From positions 1-21,018 of the forward strand of contig CAZGNU010000028.1 of NCBI GenBank assembly GCA_964527325.1: DNA of 21,018 nt. Direction: 5' to 3'. A model generated the notes under the pieces. The model was not told the DNA's origin. It was given only the letters and a program-made list of their open reading frames with translations, and searched no databases. Shown piece after piece: positions 8,884 through 16,217 of the stretch (the first letter of the stretch is position 1; each line of letters starts with the position of its first letter). A program made the position numbers and the translations under genes. This DNA comes from UBA6164 sp964527325. GTDB taxonomy: Bacteria > Patescibacteriota > Gracilibacteria > BD1-5 > UBA6164.

Positions 8884-8939
8884 AAGACTTCGTTAGGGTC
8901 CATTCCCTTGTTGAGCATTTTTCAGCCTACCGAAATCTT
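8884..8939. ncRNA. Candidate structured RNA or dispersed hairpin between two genes
   Basis: AAGACTTCG (8884-8892) pairs with CGAAATCTT (8931-8939), with one G-U pair on the minus strand. After one mismatch TAGG (8894-8897) pairs with CCTA (8926-8929). A further small hairpin around TTGAG...TTCAG is possible inside. Read on the minus strand, the stem is followed at once by a run of U residues, like a Rho-independent terminator, but no minus-strand gene precedes it here. On the plus strand it lies in the leader of the gene at 8970. I do not recognise a riboswitch class. Confidence 0.35.
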
Positions 8940-8969
8940 TACATTAGTATTTTATCATTTTTATTTATT

Positions 8970-9791
8970 ATGTCAAAATTTAATTACAAAAACTCCTTTT
9001 ATTTAACAAAACCTGTTTGAAACAATGCTTTTTCTTATGAGAATAGAAAAAATAAGAAATTATTTGTTCCAAGTTTATTAGAAATAGATAATTATGATGA
9101 TATAAAATTACAAGATAAAAAAGAAAAAATAGCATTTGAGGATTATGATTTTGATGGCAAGTTAAGTACGAATTATTGACTTAAAAATTTTTATAAAATA
9201 ATCCCCCTCCTAACCTCCCCCAAAGGGAGAGGAATAACCGCACCTATTTATCTTTTTGATAACCATAATCATGCATATTTTTTTTGGTATTTAGCTAGAA
9301 AAGAGGGAATTATTTGAGATAATAACACACTTGTACATATTGATGAACATGCTGATACTAGGGATTCCCAGAAATATTTAATGAAACCAGATAGTGAGAA
9401 CTTAAATAAAGTTTTTGATTTTACAAATGAAGTATTAAATGTAGGGAATTACATAATTCCAGCTCAAAAAGAATGATTGATTTGAAATATAATTCAAATA
9501 AGAAATGAAAGTAATTTAAAAGATTATATTGAAAATAGAAAAGGGCAGACACACAGGTCTGCCCCTACAGAAAATGTAGGGGTGAACCTATGTGTTCACC
9601 CAGATAATGATGTTATTTTAAACTTAGACCTAGATTTTTTCCAACCAAATTTAAATTACATAAATTATAATTTAAAGAAAAAAGTAATACAAAATGCAGC
9701 AAAAAAAGCAAAAATTATAACTGTTGCAACTTCACCTTTTTTTATTAATCAGGAATATGCTATAAAAGTTTTTAAAGATATTTTTGGATAG
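8970..9791 (+). CDS. UPF0489 family protein carrying two in-frame palindromic insertions
   Basis: 273 residues with UGA as Gly. Family motifs are DNHNHAYFFW at about residues 97-106, HIDEHADTRD about 25 residues later, NLDLDFF near residue 220 and SPFFI towards the C-terminus. These Asp/His clusters resemble the metal-binding core of the UPF0489 (C5orf22-like) family, related in appearance to arginase/deacetylase-type hydrolases; the function is unknown. Two segments do not belong to the family: about residues 78-92 (IPLLTSPKGRGITAP), from a GC-rich palindrome, and residues 192-211 (QTHRSAPTENVGVNL within them), from an unrelated triple palindrome. Both keep the frame and lie outside the conserved motifs, so the protein may remain functional. 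Confidence 0.8.
9201..9245. repeat. GC-rich palindromic element in frame in the UPF0489 gene (family of 16597)
   Basis: CCCCCTCCTAACCTCCCCC, a short loop, then GGGAGAGGAATAA. It is a degenerate member of the CCCNCCCCTAACCCC...GGGGAGAA family seen at 455, 3653, 3938 and 16597. The stem is imperfect. It encodes a Pro/Gly-rich peptide in a gene otherwise very AT-rich. Confidence 0.65.
9543..9601. repeat. Triple palindromic element in frame in the UPF0489 gene (second family)
   Basis: Three perfect 8-bp stems in 59 bases: GGGCAGAC (9543-9550) with GTCTGCCC (9557-9564); CCCCTACA (9562-9569) with TGTAGGGG (9575-9582); GGGTGAAC (9580-9587) with GTTCACCC (9594-9601). The outer two hairpins share the GGG(C/T)(A/G)(A/G)AC shape, and the middle stem overlaps both, so alternative folds exclude one another. 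It is unrelated in sequence to the C-rich family. Confidence 0.85.
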
Positions 9792-9794
9792 TTC

Positions 9795-9841
9795 TTGCAT
9801 TTGTAAAAAATTATATATAATAAAATCATACCCTTAAAGGG
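9795..9841 (+). promoter_or_regulatory. Predicted trxA promoter and CCCTTAAAGGG palindrome
   Basis: TTGCAT (9795-9800), 15-base spacer, perfect TATAAT (9816-9821). Ten bases further downstream CCCTTAAAGGG (9831-9841) is a perfect 11-base palindrome, the only GC-rich motif in the gap, followed by CACCGAGG. It lies about where transcription would start, and could be an operator site for thioredoxin control. Confidence 0.45.
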
Positions 9842-9874
9842 CACCGAGGTAATTTATATAATAATTTTAAAAAT

Positions 9875-10186
9875 ATGACAGTTATATTGAATAAAGATAA
9901 CTTTGAAGAAACTATTAAGTCAGGAGTTACATTAGTTGATTTTTGGGCTGAATGGTGTGGACCTTGTCAAATGATGTTACCAGTTCTAGATCAGTTTGCT
10001 GAATCTATGGAAGGTAAAATGACAGTAGCAAAAGTAAATGTAGATGAAAATGTTGAAATAGCAGGAAAATTTAGAGTTATGTCTATTCCTACTTTGATAG
10101 TTTTTAAGGATTGAGAACCAGTTGAAACTCTAGTATGAGTCCACCAAAAAGATCAACTTGAAGAAATTTGTGAAAAATATTTATAG
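9875..10186 (+). CDS. trxA: Thioredoxin
   Basis: 103 residues with two UGA glycines near the C-terminus, the normal thioredoxin length. The active site WCGPC has the redox cysteines Cys28 and Cys31, preceded by VDFWAE. The cis-proline motif is SIPTLIVFKDG, and VNVDENVEIAGKFRV matches the family centre. It is cytoplasmic, with no signal peptide. It reduces protein disulfides and supports ribonucleotide reductase or peroxiredoxins; no reductase partner is in the window. It has its own predicted promoter and is followed by an A/T-rich hairpin with a long T-run. Confidence 0.96.
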
Positions 10187-10208
10187 TACAAAAACACTCT
10201 TTGTAAAG

Positions 10209-10249
10209 CCGAAAAATAAAAAAATATGTTTTGTTTTTTCGTTTTTTTT
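10209..10249 (+). terminator. Predicted Rho-independent terminator after trxA
   Basis: CCGAAAAATAAAA pairs with TTTTGTTTTTTCG (one bulge and one G-T pair) around an AAATATG loop, followed by eight T residues (10242-10249). The stem is nearly all A-T, with a CG clamp at its base. Confidence 0.55.
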
Positions 10250-10315
10250 GTGTATCCTAAAAATAATTATATATGTTAATAAAATTTTTATGCAAAACAA
10301 TAAACAAAATAATCT

Positions 10316-10362
10316 GGTACTGGTACCAAGTTCAAAAAATCAGTTACTAGGTACTGGTACCA
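10316..10362. repeat. Direct repeat GGTACTGGTACCA in the prepilin leader
   Basis: The 13-mer GGTACTGGTACCA occurs at 10316-10328 and 10350-10362, and each copy contains the palindrome TGGTACCA. The two copies are read in different frames (LVLVP and GTGTK) within the leader peptide that is removed on maturation. Confidence 0.7.
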
Positions 10363-10538
10363 AAGGGATTAAAGCTTTCACACTAGTAGAACTAATCGTA
10401 GTAATTACAATTCTAGCAATCTTGTGAACAATAGCTTTCATAGCTATGGAATCATACTCAAAAAGTTCTAGAAATAGCGTAAGAATAAGTGATATGTCAA
10501 AAATAAAATCATCACTAGAGTTTTTTTATATAGATGCA

Positions 10539-10541
10539 TAA
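10539..10541 (+). other. In-frame TAA at an expected glycine codon of the prepilin-like gene
   Basis: The context reads IDA-stop-KYPL, where pilin-like proteins commonly have a (G)KYP motif. A TGA codon here would read Gly; the change needed is a single G-to-A. No other TAA or TAG occurs in the frame up to 13491. Confidence 0.8.
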
Positions 10542-11405
10542 AAATATCCACTAACAACAGCGGGAGTAGATATAACATACTCATGATCCATGGTACGGGA
10601 ACAATGAGAGTTTTGAGAAACAACATTTTCAAATGTAGCGAGATTAGATAAAATACCAAAAGATCCATTAACAGATAAAGAATATACATATTCAGTAACT
10701 AATACAAAACAGGAATATGAAATAGCCTGTTTATACGAATGAGATGATGTAGCAAAAAATACAACAATATCTCAAGCACAAGCATGAGATAAAACAGCAA
10801 ATGCAAGAGTAACATGAAACTATAATTGAAAAATAGCAAAAGTATTTCACTCATGACAAACATATATCTTAGCAGTTCCAACAATAATTTCATGATGATG
10901 GACAACAGTAGAAGAAATAATGTCTAACGGATCATTTGTATACACGTGATACAAAAATTTACCAATGAGTTATAGCTGAAGTAGTTATAATAACCTATGA
11001 GAAACATGATGATTAGGCTTAGTAAATTCTTGATCATACATAGCATATTCATGAAGCCTATCAGATCTAAAATGAACAGATCCAACTCATAGACTTCAAA
11101 TGCTAGAATGATTAAAGCAAGCATACTCATGAACACTAATCTTAGATAATGCCTCAATAAATGAAATCCTATCAATCACAGATTTTACAACTACGAATGA
11201 ACAAGCAGTAAATATTGCTTGAGTTTTTGTAAATAATACTCTATGAGGAAGTATTGCAACAACTTCAAATACAACAAATACACCAGAAACACCACCAGTA
11301 CTATTACTTCATGCAGACTGAGATGCATCAGATTCTAACCACATATACACAACACACTGAAACCCACAAATACTATCAAACTGATGACAATTTGACTGAG
11401 CAATG

Positions 11406-13082
11406 AGTTTTGATTGAGTTGATGATTATATAACTATAGCTGATAGTGATGATTTTGATTTTTGAGGTTGAGATTTTACTATTGATTCATGGGTATATTT
11501 AAAAGAAAAACCTAGTAATAAAGTTTATCAATTTGCTATGAAACATAATTGAACTGTTTGATGGTATGCTTATATTGATTTAACTCCAGTTACATGAGTT
11601 GGTCTTACAATTGCTTCTGAAACAACTCAAATTAATGAATGAGCTGGAGCTTTAAGTAATTGGGAGTTTAATAAATGGTATCATATTGCAATATCTGTAA
11701 AAAATGGAATTGCTTATATATATAAAAACGGTATTTTAGTATGACAAGGATCTCTTCCAGTACCTACAGATGTTACAAATGATTTATTTATATGAAGACA
11801 TAGTACTAATAATACTTTACATTTTTTTAATGGATATATTGATGAGTTTCGTATAACAAAATGACAAGCAAGATATGATTTTGATATGTGATTTAATGCT
11901 GTGACATATACAGGTAATTGAACAACTCAATCAGTTACATGAGTATGATTTCAACCGGATTTAGTTTGGTATAAACAAAGAGATACAGTAAAAAGTAATT
12001 ATTGGGTAGATTCATCTAGAGGAGCTTATAATTTACTAAATAGTAATGATATAATTCCTGAAATAACAATAGCACAAGATAGTGAAACTTTTAAATCTTT
12101 TGATTTTAATTGATTTACTCTTTGAACAAGTGCTTCTGGAAATCAATCATGATGAAGCTATGTCTCATGGAACTGGAAAGAATGAGCCCAATATGGTTTT
12201 GATATTGTTGAGTATACTGGTGATTGAGTTTCATGAAAAGCTATTCCACATAATTTGTGAGTAGAACCTAGTGTTGTTATAGTTAAAAAAATACATAATA
12301 ATTGAGCAGATATTGATAGATATTGGGCTGTGTATAATAAAAATCTATGAAATGATAAGCATTTAATGTTAAATGAATCAAATTCATCAACAACTAATGC
12401 AAATTTGTGGGACAGTAAAACTCCAGATCAAAATAATTTTTATGTTTGAGGTACACCATCATGATACCAAGAAGTAAATTATTCTTGAGATGATTACATA
12501 GCTTATGTGTTTGCTGAAAAAACATGATTTTCTAAATTTGGAAGTTATATTGGTAATGGAAGTACTGATGGACCAGAAATAGATTTATGATTTAAACCAG
12601 CATTTGTTATTGTTAAAAAAGTTAGTGATACAGGTTCATGGAATATATTTGATAATGCAAGAAATACATCAGATACTATAGATAAAAGATTATTTGCAAA
12701 TTTATCAGATGCTGAATATTCATGAACAAATTTAGTAACATTTTTATCAAATTGATTTAAGTTAATTTCTACTGCATCAGATTTTAACTCATCTTGATGA
12801 GAATATATTTACATGGCCTTTGCTAATGGAATAGCTGAAACATTTACTCCAGCAACAAGTGCATATACAACTGATATAAATACAAAATTATTATTACACT
12901 TTGACTGAGATGGTTCACCAAGTAAACATGATTTAACATTTAATTGATGAGTAAAAGTTGATGCTAGTGAATGAAAGTTTAATTGAAGCTATAGTTTTGA
13001 TTGAGTAGATGATTATGTAAGTATACCAGATAGTGATGATTTTGCTTTTTGAAGTGAAGACTTTACTATAGATATGTGGGTA
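11406..13082 (+). repeat. Diverged direct repeat of the LamG core (11406-11495 and 12993-13082)
   Basis: The two 90-base segments are colinear without gaps and still largely identical (AGTTTTGATTGAGT..GATGATTAT, GATAGTGATGATTTTG, TTTACTAT.GAT, TGGGTA). They encode the SFDGVDDY-DSDDF-FTID core of the two LamG domains, so one arose by duplication within the gene. Confidence 0.8.
11904..12834 (+). repeat. Three tandem phage tail-fibre-like modules
   Basis: Module 1 (about 11904-12184) begins YTGNGTTQSVTGVGFQPDLV and ends SWNWKEG. Module 2 (about 12202-12518) begins IVEYTGDGVSGKAIPHNLG, contains PSVVIVKK and ends DDYIAYVFAE. Module 3 (about 12540-12834) begins GSYIGNGSTDGPEIDLGF, contains PAFVIVKK and ends EYIYMAFANG. 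From memory these resemble the DUF7483-type modules of marine phage structural proteins; a profile search is needed to confirm the family name. Confidence 0.65.
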
Positions 13083-13503
13083 AAAAATAATACTTCTGAA
13101 CATATGCCTTTATTAATGCAATATATTGATGATAATAATAGAATCTGATTATTAGAAAATCATCTATGATGATGAGTATATGCACCAAATTTTAGTTTTA
13201 CAAAAGATTGAACAAATGAAATTAATTTAATATGATCTGAATCCTTATGAAATTGATGGCAACACGTAGCAGTTGTTAGAAATAATGATAATATAACTCT
13301 TTATAAAAATGGTATATCAATTGCCTCAGATATTTATAGTGGAGGTATTGATAATTTAGCAACTGATTTAAATATTTGAAAATATACTTCTGGTTTTGAT
13401 TATTGGGCAACATGAAATATAGATGAATTACGTATTTCACAATGAACAGCAAGATGGACGGAGAATTTTACTCCGGATACAAGTCCTTATTAGGAGAATA
13501 AAA

Positions 13504-13539
13504 AATAAAGCTTAATAAATAGTTAAGCTTTATTTTTTT
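13504..13539 (+). terminator. Rho-independent terminator (bidirectional) after the prepilin-like gene
   Basis: Perfect 12-bp stem AATAAAGCTTAA (13504-13515) with TTAAGCTTTATT (13523-13534), 7-base loop, then T-tract to 13539. An A-run on the left side lets it also serve the convergent hrcA, whose stop lies at 13538-13540. Confidence 0.85.
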
Positions 13540-14236
13540 ATATTATCCCTTTAACTGCACTTATATTAAAACTATAATTCATTTTTAAGCTTCAAATAAT
13601 TCATATATATCACAAATTTCAATCTATATTAACTTGTTTTAGGATGATTGTGTAGTCTTTTAGAAAGGGAAGTATGTTTTCTTCTCATATATATAGATTT
13701 ATTCAGTCTGTCAAAGGAAAAGATGAAATGAATTCTCTAAAGTTTATTTTGTCTTCCAGCATTTTTATTATTGAAAATATAGAATCTCAAAGTCTAGAAT
13801 GATTTTGTTCTAAAAATATTCCAGTTCACGAATACTGAACTATATTTTTTTCTGGAACTATAAAAAATGCTATTTCATTTGTATTTTTAGCTAATTCATG
13901 TGTGACTTTGTAAGTAAAATCAACTAGTTTATTTATTTTATCTTCTCACAATTTTACATTATTTTCTTGCAAAAAATAATCAGGACTTGATTCCATTAAG
14001 TAATTAACATATGCTCTTAATCATTTTGAAGTAGGAAGTCTACCAGCTGAATTATATGGCTGAAAAACAAGCTCTAAAACTTCTAGTTTTGCCATATCTC
14101 ATCTAACAGTTGCAGGGCTTACTCATAAGTCATGCTTTTGTAGTAAAAGTTTGCTTCACAAAACTTCTCAAGTATGTAGATACTCTTCAACAATAATCCT
14201 CAAGATTTCTATATTTCTATTAGTTAATTGACTCAT
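13538..14236 (-). CDS. hrcA: HrcA-like heat-shock repressor, short form
   Basis: 232 residues with UGA as Gly, ATG at 14236-14234. The N-terminal winged-helix region is clearly HrcA: MSQLTNRNIEILRIIVEEYL, LGSKLLLQKHDLGVSPATVR, GDMAKLE and the diagnostic SAGRLPTSKGLRAYVNYLM. HrcA usually has about 340 residues with a GAF-like and an inserted dimerisation domain; this one is about 100 shorter, yet ends with a plausible GYIGIIGSLKMNYS C-terminal strand, so a loss inside the middle domain is likely rather than a truncated end. HrcA represses groE and dnaK operons by binding CIRCE; I see no CIRCE in the window. It starts 4 bases after the glycosyltransferase stop, an unusual operon partner. Confidence 0.85.
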
Positions 14237-14240
14237 AATT

Positions 14241-15311
14241 TTATTTTATTATTTCTAACAACTCCTTTATTGTATTCTCTCTAGAATATTTCTTTTTTAT
14301 TTCTTTATAATCTACTTCATGTTCATTTTTTTCTAAAAATAATTTAACTCCTTCATAAATACTATTAACAGATATAGGTGAAAAATAAGAAATACTATCA
14401 TCAAATATTTTTTTTGTATTCTTTAAATTACTAGCAATAATAGGAATATTAAAATATAAAGGTTCGGTTAAATAAAAAGGAAATGGTTCATAAAAACTAG
14501 GGAATATTGTTCAGATAGCTCACTTATAGAATAATATTTTTTCACCTGGTTTTATTACTCACATAAAGTGAACATTTTCTTGCATATTATTATTTATAAT
14601 CATGTTTCTTAAGCTTAAATCTTTTGAAACACTTCATCCTAAGAATATTAAATCAATATTTTCTCAATTTTCTTTTATTTTTTTAAATACTCAGATTAAT
14701 TTTTCATAATTTTTTTCTACTCATTCTCAACCAGAATAAATAAAGTAATCATTTTTTATATTATATTTAGTCCTAATATTTATTTTTAAATCTTCAGTAT
14801 TTTGTAATTTTTTTGAATAAGGAAAAAATCATTTTAAAAGATTAATGTTTTTTTCTTCAATATCATATTTTTCTATTAATTCTTCTTTTGTATTATCATC
14901 AAAACAAATTATTTTATTTGATTTTTTTAGATTTCTATCTAGAAGATAATTAAAAGCATATTTTTTGAAGTGATTTGAAAAATTACTGTAGTATATATCC
15001 TTTAGTGAAGGTAATATAGTATAATAATTTCATCAATAAAAAATTGGTTTATAATGATTAAAAAACAACATTAAATTGTTCTTATCATTTTTTAAAATTT
15101 TTAAAAATTTAGTTTGTTCTTTAAAACTAAAATTTTTTACCTGTACATTTTTAATTATTACATTAGAATAATCAAATCATTTTAAATGAGAGTTTGTATA
15201 TATAATAAAATTATAATTATTGTTCACAAAAATTAGTCAATTTATTAATTCTATTGTAAATGCTGAATAAATATTATCTTTTAAAAATCTTAAATCTAAT
15301 CAAATTTTCAT
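14241..15311 (-). CDS. Glycosyltransferase family 4 (GT-B fold)
   Basis: 356 residues with UGA as Gly, ATG at 15311-15309. It begins MKIGLDLRFLKDNIYS, a common GT4 start (xGIDxRxL). The second half carries a Rossmann-like donor-binding domain: DYFIYSGG and KNYEKLIGVFKKI (family: GxxxxxKNxxxLIxAF), IDLIFLGG, and the donor motif FYEPFPFYLTEPLYFNIPII (family: EGFGLPxLEAMAxGxPVI), with the two Glu of the EX7E pattern present in EPFPFYLTE. It transfers a sugar from a nucleotide donor to an unknown acceptor, probably for surface glycans together with the flippase at 5415. First gene of a two-gene unit with hrcA. Confidence 0.85.
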
Positions 15312-15399
15312 TTTTTAATTATTATTATCTTTAAATTTTGACTGATTATACTCTAAAATAATAAATTTGAAAGATATTTTTAAAGTTTAAATAAAATAA

Positions 15400-15427
15400 T
15401 TGATTTTTAGTGTATAAAATATATAAT
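15400..15427 (+). promoter_or_regulatory. Predicted promoter for the membrane-protein/mnmA cluster
   Basis: TTGATT (15400-15405), 16-base spacer, perfect TATAAT (15422-15427); the ATG at 15445 follows closely. It lies in the 133-base gap between divergent genes, which otherwise shows only A/T-rich sequence. Confidence 0.5.
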
Positions 15428-15444
15428 GAGAATAATTATTATTA

Positions 15445-15735
15445 ATGAGTATAATTATGGCATATGTTTATATATTAATATACTTCATATTATTGATCTG
15501 ATTGTATATTTTTATAATTAAGAGAATGAAAATGTTGAGTCATTCACATATGGTGAATACTAAATTAGAATTATTATGAAGGTGATATGAAATAATAAAA
15601 AGACGATTAATTATTATTATGATTCTTATGTTTATAATATCAAGTTTTTTAATTTTAACTTTCATGAATAATGGCTTATTTCAAAAAATATGATTACACG
15701 ATAATAAGGAAACACTGGATATTCCTACTTTTTAA
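15445..15735 (+). CDS. Small membrane protein, two predicted TM segments
   Basis: 96 residues with UGA as Gly. The first hydrophobic segment spans about residues 6-24 (AYVYILIYFILLIGLYIFII), the second about 57-75 (LIIIMILMFIISSFLILTF), separated by a basic loop. I chose the upstream ATG at 15445; an alternative start at 15457 is in the same frame. No family recognised. Its last 65 bases overlap the start of the next gene in another frame, so the two are probably translated together. Confidence 0.6.
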
Positions 15736-16210
15736 ATTTTTAAAAGTTTGAGTTTGTATCTTTTTTTCACTTGTAATTTATAATTTGACTATTGCTAATA
15801 AACAATTGATATGAGAAGAAATAGTTAATTTATTTTTGTTTCCAGCTACTTTTTTATTAATTAATTTTGCATTAATTAAACTTGTTTTATGATATATTAA
15901 ATTTTATAATAATTTACTTGTTATACACAATGGTCAATTAATAGTAATTGAAACATCACTTTTTTTTAAAAATAATATTGAATTTGTTGATATCAATAAA
16001 ATTACAAAATTGGATATTTTTTGTAAATGAGTTGTTCCTAATCTTTTATCTTATTGAACGCTTATGGTTGAGCAACAGAGTAATATGGTAAAAGAATTTA
16101 TTTATATCTCAGAACCTTTCGTGGCTTTACAGCTTATTAATGAAGAAAAACAAAGAACAATAAAGGACAGAAAGAAAACATATATTGTGTCTAAAACTAA
16201 TATAGAATAA
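15671..16210 (+). CDS. Membrane protein with PH-like domain
   Basis: 179 residues with UGA as Gly. Two hydrophobic segments (about residues 17-37, IFLLFKFLKVGVCIFFSLVI, and about 52-73, LFLFPATFLLINFALIKLVL) are followed by a soluble region that resembles the bacterial PH (bPH2/YdbT-like) domain: LLVIHNGQLIVIETSLFFKN, INKITKLDI, VVPNLLSYGTLMVEQQ, EFIYISEP. PH-domain membrane proteins of this layout are frequent in CPR genomes; their function is unknown. No other ATG lies near in this frame, which supports the start despite the 65-base overlap with the previous gene. mnmA follows after 7 bases. Confidence 0.7.
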
Positions 16211-16217
16211 AAAACAA

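Larger units (their letters stand above)
10290..13493 (+). pseudogene. Giant prepilin-like LamG/phage-tail-fibre chimeric surface protein, interrupted by in-frame UAA at codon 84
   Basis: One frame of 1067 codons with UGA as Gly, broken only by TAA at 10539-10541. Residues 1-29 are a prepilin leader ending KGIKA; F30 begins the mature FTLVELIVVITILAIL helix with Glu34 as the pilin Glu5 (class III methylation signal, cleaved after Ala29 rather than the usual Gly). Residues 84 to about 340 look like a pilin globular domain. About 341-531 and 864-1060 are LamG (concanavalin-like) domains (SFDGVDDY, FTID.WV, IDE.RI). About 538-848 hold three modules like phage tail-fibre proteins (GVGFQPDLVWYK, FAEKTGFSKFGSY, YIYMAFA). 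It would be a pilus-borne adhesin if full length. The stop leaves an 83-residue product unless suppressed, restarted or an error. It may thus be a pseudogene, a switchable gene or a base-call artefact. A strong terminator follows. Confidence 0.8.

Noticed and set aside
10158..10427. ORF starting at 10158 as the prepilin start
   Set aside because: It begins within trxA and crosses the terminator; ATG at 10290 gives a normal-length prepilin leader in the same frame.
10468..11175. Three minus-strand ORFs opposite the prepilin-like gene
   Set aside because: Leu/Ile-rich antisense products of A-rich coding sequence; UGA glycines on the plus strand become TCA and keep the antisense open.
13494..14240. 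CIRCE operator near hrcA
   Set aside because: No TTAGCACTC/GAGTGCTAA-like inverted repeat in the adjoining gaps.
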